Assembly: GCA_024809215.1 (NCBI GenBank)
Contig: JANUBW010000004.1
Coordinates: forward strand, 434,001-498,000
Source: Niastella sp. OAS944
GTDB taxonomy: Bacteria; Bacteroidota; Bacteroidia; Chitinophagales; Chitinophagaceae
DNA length: 64,000 nucleotides
Direction: 5' to 3'
Shown piece by piece: positions 51,289 to 60,264 of this stretch. Below the pieces are notes generated by a model, which had not been told where the DNA came from, made no database searches, and was given only the letters and a program-made list of their open reading frames with translations. Each line of letters starts with the position of its first letter. The first letter of the stretch is position 1. A program made the position numbers and the translations under genes.

Positions 51289-52563
51289 TTATAATCCTGT
51301 AGCTACAGTCTTTTGACCGCGCTCTTTAATTAAATTCTCTCTTACTTTCAGCTGGCGGTACAATTGCAATGGTTGCAATGCAGCACCGGCACGTAAACGG
51401 GCTTCTGCTACCAACGGACGTACATCGGTACGGTAAGCCTGTTGAAGAATTTCCTGTGCTTTGGCCACATCACTGGCATCCTGTGCTGCCTGTAATGCTT
51501 TTGTATCAACCAGCAACGCCTGTGCGTAAGCGATCTTAATAGCTTCTATTGACTGCAACAGATCTTCCAGCGGATCTTTTACATTGTGCGATGCATCGAT
51601 CATCCAGCCCAGGTCGGTAGCGTGTTGCATGCTACGGGCATCCATACCTTCAACCAGTTCATTAAAGATGAGGAACAACTGATAAGGGTTGATGCTGCCT
51701 ACAGTAAGGTCATCATCACCATATTTTGAATCGTTGAAGTGGAAACCGCCCAGCTTGCCTTCGCTCAGTAACAGGGCTACAATTTGCTCAATGTTGGCAT
51801 TAGGCAAATGGTGGCCAAGGTCAACCAGCGTATAAGCTTTGGGACCCAGTTTGCTGGCGTACAGCAATGATTGACCCCAGTCGCCAACGGTCATTGAGTA
51901 GAAGTTAGGCTCAAAGGCTTTGTACTCAACAAACATTTTAAAGTTATCGGGCAACGCTGCATAAATTTCCTGCAGGCTTTCCAGCGTACGTTGAAATGCC
52001 TTGCGGAAGTTCAACTGGCCGGGGAAGCAGCTACCATCACTCAACCATACGGTGATAGAATCTGAACCCAGTTCTATCCCATGTTTTATTACTTCAATAT
52101 TATGATCAACAGCTTGTTTGCGGGTGGCTTTGTCAACGTGCTGCAGGGAACCGAATTTGTAGCTGAGCTTTTGATCGGGTTGGTCCTGGAACGTGTTTGA
52201 GTTAACGGCATCGAAACGTAAGCCATGTTGTGCAGCCAGCGCTTTAATGGCTTTGGCATCCTGAGGAATATCCCAGGGAATGTGCAGGGAAATAGCGCCA
52301 CCGCTTTTGTTCAGCGAGTGCAGCAAACCTACGTCTTCGATCTTTTCTTCGAGGGTGCGGGGTTCGCCACCACCTGAGAAACGGCCAAAACGGGTTCCAC
52401 CTGTACCCAATGCCCAGCTGGGAATGGCAATTTGAAAATCAACTAATTTTTTCAGAATACCGTCTAAACCATTAACGCCTTCAGCGGCGAAATCGAAACG
52501 ACGTTTATGTTCTTTAAGGACACTATTATTGAACTCGTCTATTTTATATTTCTCGATCTGCAT
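51289..52563 (-). CDS. rhaI: L-rhamnose isomerase (RhaI type)
   Basis: 424 residues of the Pseudomonas stutzeri-type L-rhamnose isomerase family, a TIM barrel distinct from E. coli RhaA. It converts L-rhamnose to L-rhamnulose with a divalent metal. Visible are SWALGTGGTRFGRFSGGGEP (about 49-68), metal ligands in KMFVEYKAFEPNFYS, TLVDLGHHLPN and GGFHFNDSKYGDDDL. The ATG at 52563 is preferred over a TTG two codons upstream. It lies in the minus-strand rha operon, between rhaM and rhaB. Confidence 0.95.
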   Translation of the reverse strand: MQIEKYKIDEFNNSVLKEHKRRFDFAAEGVNGLDGILKKLVDFQIAIPSWALGTGGTRFGRFSGGGEPRTLEEKIEDVGLLHSLNKSGGAISLHIPWDIPQDAKAIKALAAQHGLRFDAVNSNTFQDQPDQKLSYKFGSLQHVDKATRKQAVDHNIEVIKHGIELGSDSITVWLSDGSCFPGQLNFRKAFQRTLESLQEIYAALPDNFKMFVEYKAFEPNFYSMTVGDWGQSLLYASKLGPKAYTLVDLGHHLPNANIEQIVALLLSEGKLGGFHFNDSKYGDDDLTVGSINPYQLFLIFNELVEGMDARSMQHATDLGWMIDASHNVKDPLEDLLQSIEAIKIAYAQALLVDTKALQAAQDASDVAKAQEILQQAYRTDVRPLVAEARLRAGAALQPLQLYRQLKVRENLIKERGQKTVATGL

Positions 52564-52632
52564 ATGCAATCGTATTTAGAGATGATTATTAAAGCTTGAA
52601 ACATTTGTACATCAAAGATACTTATGAGGGTA

Positions 52633-52726
52633 ATTTCTGATTTTGAGATTGCGAGATTTTGAGATTTCTTTTGAGTTCATCCTCGCGGCAAATCTCAAAA
52701 TCCCGAAATCAGAAATCTCGAAATTT
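52633..52726. repeat. Iterated-word palindrome, TTTTGAGATTGCGAG family
   Basis: Left arm words ATTTCTGATTTTGAG, ATTGCGAGATTTTGAGATTT and right arm AAATCTCAAAATCCCG, AAATCAGAAATCTCG are complementary around TTGAGTTCATCCTCGCGGC. It ends 4 bases from the rhaM stop. The only copy noticed. Confidence 0.7.
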
Positions 52727-52730
52727 CTTA

Positions 52731-53045
52731 TTACGGAAGATAAAACACCTCCTTTAACGGCACACTTACAGGCGAATTATCAGCATTACTCTCCATTATA
52801 TCTTTCATGTACGCCCACCACTTCTGCATAACGGGGTGTGCAGGTAAGTTATCCAGCGCAGCCGGATCGGTTACATTCAGTACCCCGAAAAGATTGTTGG
52901 TGGTTTCATCCAAAAAGATCGAATATTCGCTTATGCCGGTTGCATGCAACAACTCTTTTAATTCGGGCCATAATTCATCGTGACGTTTTCTGTATTCGGC
53001 TTCCTGGCCCTTGAAGAGCTGCATTTTAATTCCAATACGTGGCAT
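52731..53045 (-). CDS. rhaM: L-rhamnose mutarotase
   Basis: 104 residues, exactly the usual size of RhaM, a dimeric ferredoxin-like enzyme interconverting alpha and beta L-rhamnopyranose. RIGIKMQLFKGQEAEYRKRH (about 3-22) with the catalytic His and the C-terminal VPLKEVFYLP are typical; YSIFLDETTNNLFGVL supplies the central strand. The ATG at 53045 is used instead of the TTG at 53051. It sits between the aldolase and isomerase genes. Confidence 0.95.
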   Translation of the reverse strand: MPRIGIKMQLFKGQEAEYRKRHDELWPELKELLHATGISEYSIFLDETTNNLFGVLNVTDPAALDNLPAHPVMQKWWAYMKDIMESNADNSPVSVPLKEVFYLP

Positions 53046-53083
53046 AAGCAATGTTATATTTTACAATCGTTATTGAATGAAAC

Positions 53084-53149
53084 AAGACCTGTCAGGTGTA
53101 TTTAGGCATCCTGATCGCTCAAGACACAATGGTACACCTTACAGGTCTT
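53084..53149. repeat. Inverted-repeat element, AAGACCTGTCAGGTGTA family, copy 2
   Basis: Arms AAGACCTGTCAGGTGTA (53084-53100) and TACACCTTACAGGTCTT (53133-53149) match at 16 of 17 positions around a 32-base loop. Related to 20369-20517. It ends 6 bases from the stop of the aldolase/dehydrogenase gene. Confidence 0.85.
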
Positions 53150-53155
53150 TAAAAA

Positions 53156-55279
53156 TTATCTTACGAAAGCGGTAGCTACACCACCATCAACGTTAATAAC
53201 GTTTCCGGTAGACTTATTAAGCAAACCACCCGTTACCGCAAAACATGCATTGGCAATGTCTTCAGGTAATATGATCTCATTGAGCAAAGTGCGTTTGGCA
53301 TAGTAAGCAGGTAATTCTTCTACTTTAACGCCATAGGCTTTGGCACGGCCTTCGGCCCATGCACCTTCCCAAATTTTACTGTCGCTGATAACCGCATCGG
53401 GGTTAACCACGTTCACACGAATGTGATCTTTACCCAATTCAGCTGCATTCAAACGGCTCAGGTGTAACTGGGCTGCTTTTGCAGAACCGTAACCAGCGTT
53501 GTTAGGACCGCTCATAAGGGCGTTTTTGCTCACGATGTTGATCACATCGCCGCCGATAGCCTGTTTGCGCATTACCTCAACACCAGCCTGGGTAATAAAG
53601 AACTGACCTTTAACCAGTACATCATACAGAATGTCCCAGTCTTTTTCGGTATGCTCTTCAATTGGTTTTGAAATTGACAATCCGGCGCAGTTTACAACGA
53701 TATCCAAACCACCGAATGCCAGGGCTGCTACATCGCAGGCGCCTTTGATATCGCTGGCTTTGGTAACATCCAGTACCGCAGCGGCAAATACGTCTTTTCC
53801 GTATTGTTTACCGAACTCTTCTTTTGCACTTTCGAGGCGGGTAGCATCGTTATCGTTGATAATAACGCAAGCACCTTCATCGGCGAATTTTTTAGCGATA
53901 GCTTTACCAATACCACCAGCGCTACCGGTTACCAGTGCAATACGGCCACTTAAAGCTTTTGGCTTAGGCATACGTTGCAACTTTGCTTCTTCCAGCAACC
54001 AGTATTCGATATTAAAAGCCTCCTGACGGGGCAGTGAAGTATATTCTGAAATAGCTTCTGCACCACGCATTACGTTAATGGCGTTGATGTAGAACTCAGC
54101 AGCTACACGTGCTGTTTGTTTGTCTTTTGAGAAAGTGAACATACCTACACCAGGGAACAGGATAACCACCGGGTTAGGATCGCGCATAGCCGGGCTGTTA
54201 GGATGTTTGCAGGTATTGTAATAATCTGCATACATAGCGCGGTACGCTTCGAACTGAGGTGTCAGTTTCTCTTTTATTTTGCTTACATCGCTCAGGTCTT
54301 CGTTAGGTGCAAGGTTCAACACCAGCGGGCTGATCTTTGTACGTAAGAAGTGGTCGGGACAGCTGGTACCCATGGGCCCCAGTTTCTCGAGGTCTTTTGA
54401 GTTGATGAAGTTCAATACTCTTTCATCATCGGTAAAGTGGCCCACCATTTTCTGGTAGCTGCTGCAGAAACCACGTAATACAGGCGCCAGGGCGGCAGCT
54501 TGTGAAGTACGTTGTTCTTTAGGCAGTGAGGTAACTTTAGCGCCACCGAAAACAGCTTTTTGTTTGCTTACTTTTTCCTCAATGTATTCAGCGCAACGCT
54601 CAATTACTTCCAGGGTGTTGATATAGCTTTCGTAAGCTGTATCGCCCCAGGTGAACAAACCGTGTGAACCAAGCATGATACCACGGATGCCGGGGTTTTC
54701 TTCAAGGCATTTTGCCAGTTTCAGACCAAGGTCGAAACCAGGACGTTGCCATTCAACCCAACCTATTGTTCCGTTGAATAATTCCTGTGTGATCTTTTTA
54801 CCATCCTTTGCAGCAGCAATAGCGATGGCTGCATCGGGATGCAGGTGATCGATGTGCTTGAAAGGAAGGAAACCATGCAAAGGTGTATCGATAGATGGTG
54901 CTTTTGAAGCCAGATCAAAAATGCAATGGTTGAACAGCTCCACCATTTCATCTTCATGCTCAATACCACGATAAACGTTTTTAAGGCTACGTAAACGCTC
55001 AACATATAAAGCAGCCAAACCGCTTTTCTTCATGGTGCCCAGGTCGCCGCCTGAACCTTTGATCCACATCACTTCGGTTTCTTTACCGGTCAAAGGATCT
55101 TTAGCAATGGCTTTACATGATGTATTGCCACCACCGTAATTTGTGAGGCGCAGATCGGCGCCCAGCAAATTACTCCGGTAAATTAACAATGCTACTTCGT
55201 CGCCTTGCAGGGCAGCCGCTTTGGCATCGTCCCACAAATAGCTTACATGTTTGAACTTTACTGCACTTGTTGCTGACAT
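53156..55279 (-). CDS. rhaD: Bifunctional rhamnulose-1-phosphate aldolase / L-lactaldehyde dehydrogenase-type SDR
   Basis: 707 residues, a known fusion. The N-terminal class II aldolase part (about 1-430) carries NYGGGNTSCK, the zinc site LHPDAAIAIAAAKDG and LGSHGLFTW; it splits L-rhamnulose 1-phosphate into dihydroxyacetone phosphate and L-lactaldehyde. The C-terminal short-chain dehydrogenase (about 440-707) has ALVTGSAGGIGKAIAKKFA, NCAG, and the catalytic GYGSAKAAQ (Tyr-x-x-x-Lys), converting the lactaldehyde. Both domains look complete. It is the second gene of the minus-strand rha operon, 30 bases after rhaT. Confidence 0.95.
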   Translation of the reverse strand: MSATSAVKFKHVSYLWDDAKAAALQGDEVALLIYRSNLLGADLRLTNYGGGNTSCKAIAKDPLTGKETEVMWIKGSGGDLGTMKKSGLAALYVERLRSLKNVYRGIEHEDEMVELFNHCIFDLASKAPSIDTPLHGFLPFKHIDHLHPDAAIAIAAAKDGKKITQELFNGTIGWVEWQRPGFDLGLKLAKCLEENPGIRGIMLGSHGLFTWGDTAYESYINTLEVIERCAEYIEEKVSKQKAVFGGAKVTSLPKEQRTSQAAALAPVLRGFCSSYQKMVGHFTDDERVLNFINSKDLEKLGPMGTSCPDHFLRTKISPLVLNLAPNEDLSDVSKIKEKLTPQFEAYRAMYADYYNTCKHPNSPAMRDPNPVVILFPGVGMFTFSKDKQTARVAAEFYINAINVMRGAEAISEYTSLPRQEAFNIEYWLLEEAKLQRMPKPKALSGRIALVTGSAGGIGKAIAKKFADEGACVIINDNDATRLESAKEEFGKQYGKDVFAAAVLDVTKASDIKGACDVAALAFGGLDIVVNCAGLSISKPIEEHTEKDWDILYDVLVKGQFFITQAGVEVMRKQAIGGDVINIVSKNALMSGPNNAGYGSAKAAQLHLSRLNAAELGKDHIRVNVVNPDAVISDSKIWEGAWAEGRAKAYGVKVEELPAYYAKRTLLNEIILPEDIANACFAVTGGLLNKSTGNVINVDGGVATAFVR

Positions 55280-55309
55280 AGTCTGATCTTTAATTGTTTC
55301 TTTTATATG

Positions 55310-56398
55310 TTACTTCAGCGAGTTACCATATCCGACTAACAGTACGGAAACAATAATGGTAAGAATGCCTATAATAACTGTTGTTTTAGTTTTCTTGCTT
55401 ACACCTGCCCATTCTTTCAATATCAATCCCCATGCATTGGCGGTTAAAATAATGAAGGCCATATGCAGGATCCAGCTGCTGGGACCGTTGCCCAATTTGC
55501 TTTCACCCATTCCATAGAAAAAGAATTGCAGGAACCAGGTTGTACCAGCCAGTGCGGCAAAAATGTAATTGCTCAGCAGCGGCGTTTTCTTATTGGTATA
55601 ATCGCCAAACGTCTTGTTACGGGCGTTCAGGATCATACACCAGATAAAGTTTGTTGTTAAACCGCCCCATAAGATCACCACGTAGGTGACGTTATTCATA
55701 TAAAGGAAGTTACCTTGACCGGGGTTGGCATTCTGCCATAATTTATTGGCTACTTCAGCCATTGGTTTACCGGCTTCTAACCCAAAATTGAAACAAGCGC
55801 TCAGTACACCTGATATAATGGAAACCGCCAAACCCAAACCGAATTTGTATTCTGTTTTTACAACTGCGCCATGCGGATCGGTTCCACCCTTTGCCAGTTC
55901 CTTTTCTTTTCTTGTACCCGCTTTACCGCAAATAACAATACCGGCCACACAAACCGCCAAACCCAATAAAACGGTAAGCCCCCAGTTGGTGCCTATCAGT
56001 GCGCTGAAAGTGTCTTTGCCTTCAGCGGGGAAGAGGTCGTAATATATAGATGGGATAAGGGAGCCGAAAACCATACAAAGCCCCAGGATAATGCTGCTTC
56101 CCAGCGAAACACCCAGGTAACGAACACCAAGGCCATAGGTTAAACCTCCAATTCCCCACAGTATTCCAAACAAGAACGTATAGCCAATTACAGAACCACC
56201 AGTTTCACTTATTATTTGTGAAAAGTTGGGGATGGTAAGCCAGGCGGCTAATGGCGGAACTATTAACCAGCTAAAAAGTCCACCTACGATCCAATAACTT
56301 TCCCAGGCCCAACCCTTTACTTTTTTGTAGGGTATATAAAAACTACCAGACGCGAAACCTCCTAAAAAATGGAATATAACTCCAAGAATAGCATTCAT
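55310..56398 (-). CDS. rhaT: L-rhamnose/proton symporter
   Basis: 362 residues with about ten hydrophobic segments, slightly longer than E. coli RhaT (344). FLGGFASGSFYIPYKKVKGWAWESYW at the start, with WGIGGLTYGLGVRYLGVSLG and FGSLIPSIYYD, are RhaT signatures. It takes up L-rhamnose with a proton across the inner membrane. As first gene of the operon it is divergent from the GntR-type regulator, with 180 bases between them. Confidence 0.95.
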   Translation of the reverse strand: MNAILGVIFHFLGGFASGSFYIPYKKVKGWAWESYWIVGGLFSWLIVPPLAAWLTIPNFSQIISETGGSVIGYTFLFGILWGIGGLTYGLGVRYLGVSLGSSIILGLCMVFGSLIPSIYYDLFPAEGKDTFSALIGTNWGLTVLLGLAVCVAGIVICGKAGTRKEKELAKGGTDPHGAVVKTEYKFGLGLAVSIISGVLSACFNFGLEAGKPMAEVANKLWQNANPGQGNFLYMNNVTYVVILWGGLTTNFIWCMILNARNKTFGDYTNKKTPLLSNYIFAALAGTTWFLQFFFYGMGESKLGNGPSSWILHMAFIILTANAWGLILKEWAGVSKKTKTTVIIGILTIIVSVLLVGYGNSLK

Positions 56399-56473
56399 TT
56401 GTAAGCAATTTTTTCTATATGGCCAGCCTATGCCGGATTAAAAAGGTGAAAGTAGAAGATACCGATTATTAGT

Positions 56474-56491
56474 CCATCATGCCCCATCATG
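56474..56491. promoter_or_regulatory. CCATCATG direct repeat in the rhaT-regulator gap
   Basis: Two identical octamers at 56474-56481 and 56484-56491, in phase at 10 bases, about midway in the divergent gap. A candidate binding site for the adjacent regulator; GntR proteins more often bind inverted repeats, so support is weak. Confidence 0.3.
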
Positions 56492-56532
56492 GTCTTTTTT
56501 ATTTAAACCTGCTTAATATTTAATGCTTTAAC

Positions 56533-56540
56533 TAATTTTG
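56533..56540 (+). promoter_or_regulatory. Candidate -7 element of the regulator gene
   Basis: TAATTTTG matches TAnnTTTG and lies 38 bases before the regulator ATG. The -33 TTTG is not evident. Confidence 0.4.
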
Positions 56541-56578
56541 ACAACGATTTTTAACGGCCATACCACCACCAGGTCAAC

Positions 56579-57610
56579 ATGAAAAAAGATAGCATATTTC
56601 AACATTTATTCATCGACTACTACTCGGCTACGCCTAAGTATTTGCAGCTTGCCAATTCTATTATTAAAGCCATTGGCGAAGGGAAGATACTTAAAGACGA
56701 GCTGCTGCCTTCGATAAACGAACTGAGCTTTGAATTTGAGATCTCACGCGATACAGCCGAAAAAGGATACAAACACCTGAAGAAGATCGGCATCCTGGGG
56801 TCGGTGCCCGGCAAAGGATATTTTGTAAAGGATACCGAAGTTGGCCAGCACTTAAAGATCTTTCTGCTCTTTAATAAACTAAGCCCACACAAAAAGATCA
56901 TGTACGATGCTTTTGTGGCTTCCCTGGGCGAAATGGCCTCGGTTGATTTTTATATTTATAACAACGACTTTGCCTTTTTTAAACGGCTTATTCAAAATAA
57001 AAAGAACGATTACACGCACTACGTTATCGTTCCGCATTTTCTCGATGGCGGCGAAAACGCCGTGGAGGTCATAAACACCCTGCCTAAAGAAAAGCTTATC
57101 CTGATGGATAAACTGGTTCCCGGTGTGGAAGGTAAATACGGCGCTGTTTATGAAAATTTTGAAAAAGATATTTACGATGCGCTGGAACAGTCGCTGGAAT
57201 CGCTGAGTAAATACCATACCATCAAGATCATTTTCCCTGAGTATACTTATCACCCGGTTGAAATCCTAAAAGGCTTTTACCGGTTCTGCCAGCAATATGC
57301 ATTTAACTATAAGGTGGTGCACGATATAGCCAACGAACCTATTAAGGAAGGCGAAGTGTTCATAAACCTTATGGAAAACGACCTGGTAATACTGATTGAA
57401 AAAATACTGGCCACCAAACTGAAGGTGGGTAAACATGTGGGCGTTATTTCGTACAATGAAACACCGCTGAAAAAGATCATCCTGAATGGTATTACCACTA
57501 TTAGCACCGACTTTCAAATGATGGGCGAAAAAACCGCCCAGCTGATACTGGAGCAGTCAACCGAACATATTGAAATACCATTCTACCTTACACAGCGTGC
57601 ATCACTATAA
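56579..57610 (+). CDS. GntR-family regulator with sugar-binding-protein-like domain, likely rhamnose regulator
   Basis: 343 residues. The N-terminal winged helix (about 15-85) has the GntR form: YLQLANSIIKAIGEGKILKD, LPSINELSFEFEISRDTAEK, GKGYFVKD. The rest (about 95-335) resembles the periplasmic-binding/LacI ligand domain (HYVIVPHFLDGG, VGVISYNETPLKKIILNGIT, ISTDFQMMGEKTAQLILEQ). It is divergent from rhaT and so probably controls the rha operon in response to rhamnose or an intermediate; this is inferred from position. Confidence 0.9.
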   Translation: MKKDSIFQHLFIDYYSATPKYLQLANSIIKAIGEGKILKDELLPSINELSFEFEISRDTAEKGYKHLKKIGILGSVPGKGYFVKDTEVGQHLKIFLLFNKLSPHKKIMYDAFVASLGEMASVDFYIYNNDFAFFKRLIQNKKNDYTHYVIVPHFLDGGENAVEVINTLPKEKLILMDKLVPGVEGKYGAVYENFEKDIYDALEQSLESLSKYHTIKIIFPEYTYHPVEILKGFYRFCQQYAFNYKVVHDIANEPIKEGEVFINLMENDLVILIEKILATKLKVGKHVGVISYNETPLKKIILNGITTISTDFQMMGEKTAQLILEQSTEHIEIPFYLTQRASL

Positions 57611-58022
57611 CGAACAAACTAATTAACTGCCATAAATAAGAAATGGGTGAACGGCCTTCCCTCACCTGTATTTTTTACGCAAACAGCGTAACATTGTACT
57701 GTTTGGTTTTGGTACACTGATCTTACTCTATTCTACCCCAAATAGCTGACCAAGCTCATGCAATATTGATTTTGCCTGATGGTCATTATAATTCTTGCAG
57801 CAATTACTTACATTGTCAAATGCAGCGTTCCCGTGAAAATCACCCTAATCCATACTTGATTTTGATAATTTGTTTTAAGATTGTAATCTTGTATTGCGAC
57901 ATTACCTGAATCAACAAATAAAGCATGCCATATTCGTAACCCTAATACGTTTATAATTTACCGTAACTCATTGTAAATTAAATACACATTTGTATTAAGG
58001 TTAGCAAAAAACACTCTTCCTA
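57611..58022. other. Intergenic region before the sigma factor
   Basis: About 410 bases with no ORF of interest. A short inverted repeat AAGATT-GT-AATCTT lies at 57877-57890. No clear terminator follows the regulator gene, and the sigma-factor promoter could not be assigned (CACATTTG near 57986 is one mismatch from a -7 box). Confidence 0.45.
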
Positions 58023-58646
58023 ATGCGTTCACTTCCGCTGGACAATGATATTATAGTTTCACTCAAAAATGGAGATCCTGAAGCTTTACAAACTTTGTTA
58101 AAGCATTATTATAGTGCGTTGTGCCTGTTTGCCGAGCGGTTAGTTGGCAACAGTGCTGCTGCAGAAGATATTGTTGGTGAATCGTTTGTAAAACTATGGA
58201 AGAAGAGGACCGACTTCGAGAACCACCAGAACTTAAAAGCCTTTATGTACATTACGATACGGAATGCGTGTTTGAATTATATAAAACAGGCCAAGCGCGA
58301 TTCACTTAGCAAAAAACAACATGCTTATTTAACAGGCGAAAAAGAAGAGTTTGTTTTGAATGAAATGATCAGGGCCGAAGTATTGAAAGAGATCATGGAT
58401 GCAATCAATAATTTGCCCGAACAATGTCGTAAAGTGCTAAAGCTTGGTTACCTCGAAGGAAAGAAGAACCAGGAAATAGCCGCCGAGCTCAATATATCTG
58501 TTCATACCGTTAAAAATCAGAAAGCCCGGGGTATTCAATTATTAAAAATAAGGCTTCGCGACCGCGATCTAATGACTTTCCTCATCTTATGCTCTTTCTT
58601 ACAGGCTACTTCAGACAGTTGTAAGAGCCTGACATTACCTGCTTAA
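58023..58646 (+). CDS. ECF RNA polymerase sigma factor (Bacteroidota type)
   Basis: 207 residues. Region 2 (about 12-80) has LLKHYYSALCLFAERLVGNS and AAEDIVGESFVKLWKKR; region 4 (about 128-182) has INNLPEQCRKVLKLGYLEGKKNQEIAAELNIS and HTVKNQKARGIQLLK. This is the form usually encoded next to a FecR-type anti-sigma factor and a TonB receptor. Here the nearest FecR gene is 1.6 kb downstream and there is no receptor. The C-terminal 25 residues (FLILCSFLQATSDSCKSLTL) are hydrophobic and lie beyond region 4. Confidence 0.92.
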   Translation: MRSLPLDNDIIVSLKNGDPEALQTLLKHYYSALCLFAERLVGNSAAAEDIVGESFVKLWKKRTDFENHQNLKAFMYITIRNACLNYIKQAKRDSLSKKQHAYLTGEKEEFVLNEMIRAEVLKEIMDAINNLPEQCRKVLKLGYLEGKKNQEIAAELNISVHTVKNQKARGIQLLKIRLRDRDLMTFLILCSFLQATSDSCKSLTLPA

Positions 58647-59199
58647 ACACCATTTTTATTGGCCAAAAGCCTCCTTTCAGTAGGTGTAAATACCCATTTA
58701 CCCACTTTTATTAAAAAAACTTTCATTTAGACTAGTAACAAAAGCCATTAAAGTTGTTTTAATACTAAACTGGTTAATAATTCGGCCGTGCGGGATAAAA
58801 AGTTCTTTACTTATATATGTTTAATGAGATCGTTTGATAAAGTATAGCCATCTAAAACACTTTAGCGATTTTATTAAAAAATATTTAAGAACAAACAGCA
58901 AATGTTGTACGCTATCAATGCTGTAAAAGTATTATTAAGTGTTAGGGGTTATTTACTCGATTGAGGTACCAACCTGGGTGTGGAATATAAGTGAAGTATC
59001 GGGCATGTATATGTGAATGGAAAAGATGCAGCCCACACTAACAGTTTCGTATTAACCCTGAACTATAAATGAACAATTAGCCTTTAAAAGGCCTTTTTTG
59101 TCCGCCCGATTTCTCATCTGTACTTCTTGTTCTTTCAGCCAGACGAGAAGACGGAATGTCGAGCGGGAATCTCATGTGACTGTTTGGTTGGGTCACTAC

Positions 59200-59231
59200 A
59201 AGGGAGTGTTTCTACTCTCCCTTTTCTTTTT
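59200..59231 (+). terminator. Orphan intrinsic terminator 1
   Basis: AAGGGAG (59200-59206) and CTCCCTT (59217-59223) followed by TTCTTTTT. The bases just upstream (59178-59198) form GTGAC/GTCAC and look like part of a structured RNA. No protein gene ends nearby. Confidence 0.7.
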
Positions 59232-59564
59232 AAAACTAAGAACATCTCTATAAAGAATTATCACCCTTAATCCCTGCTTCGTCAGGTTGCAACGCGAACC
59301 TCCATCCTTCAAATGCGCAAACATACACTTAGTGCATTTAGCAACTCATCTAAAGGCTCCTCATTAGTAAGCATTCCAAAGGTTTTATCTGATTAGTTTC
59401 TGAATTATTTGTTATGTCTATTCATACCGGCATTGTTATGCCTGTTGTGAGTATGTAAATAATACTATTCCTAAATACTTAGGTAGTTTTTTTCTCATTC
59501 GCATTCCTCATGTGCATCAATTATCCCTCTTCCCGGTACAGAAGAGGCGCAGGAATCCCCCACG

Positions 59565-59595
59565 GCCGGGTAGTCTTACCCGGCTTTCCTTTTTT
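59565..59595 (+). terminator. Orphan intrinsic terminator 2
   Basis: GCCGGGTA, loop GTCT, TACCCGGC (59565-59584), followed by TTTCCTTTTTT. A textbook plus-strand terminator about 900 bases past the sigma-factor stop. Confidence 0.8.
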
Positions 59596-59719
59596 CACCC
59601 CAGTTCACCCCAGCCCCTAAAGGGGAGCAGGCCACTCTTGTGAGTAAATACATATTATGATTTAATGATTACCGGATGTAGGATTGTTTCGCAATGAAAC
59701 CCGAAACTTCTAAACCTAT

Positions 59720-59761
59720 GTACTGTGTACTACGAACTATAAACTATGAACTATGAACTTA
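59720..59761. repeat. Iterated-word element, ACTATGAACTATGAAC type
   Basis: Words TACTGTG/TACTACGAAC/TATAAAC/TATGAAC in tandem, the reverse-complement sense of the GTTCATAG/GTTCTTAG family at 12545, 34031 and 46914. Confidence 0.6.
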
Positions 59762-60264
59762 CATGCCGGCATCAGTTCATTATATACTAATTCATATTAA
59801 CAAAAATCATCGTCGACTTGATTAGAATCATATCCTTTCATGTTTTTGACATTTTATTTAGGTCAATCGTTATCATCAACTGTTTTTAATATATAGGGGC
59901 ACAGTTAAAGAACAAGGATAAAAACTAACCTTTGAAATAATTCATGCAAAACTTCTTTTCGACCTTCTGAACAAATTATAATTATCCTTGATGTTAAAAA
60001 ATTTTTAATACAAACCCATTAAACGCTGGCTAAACCATTAGCATTCCTACCCGATCCTTAAATATTTTCACTTAAATCTGTCCATTTATTAAAGATTTAT
60101 CCAAATCTTTTAGTACAATTCATATCAAATGTTGTTTTTACAATAATATCAGTTCACAACATCAAAATTGCTGTACGAATTTGATGACACAGGCAAGGTT
60201 TAATACACATAGTTAAGAGTGATCTGCCAGCCCTGTTATCAAAATCAGTTTCAAACTTTTTCTT

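Larger units (their letters stand above)
58647..60264. other. 1.6 kb gene-free region between sigma factor and FecR
   Basis: No ORF with coding character. It contains an inverted repeat GTAAAT-ACCC-ATTTAC (58686-58701), a small GCCTT-TAA-AAGGC hairpin with T-run (59080-59099), two good intrinsic terminators with no gene upstream (59200-59231 and 59565-59595), a CCCCTAAAGGGG palindrome (59614-59625) and an iterated-word stretch (59720-59761). Confidence 0.7.
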
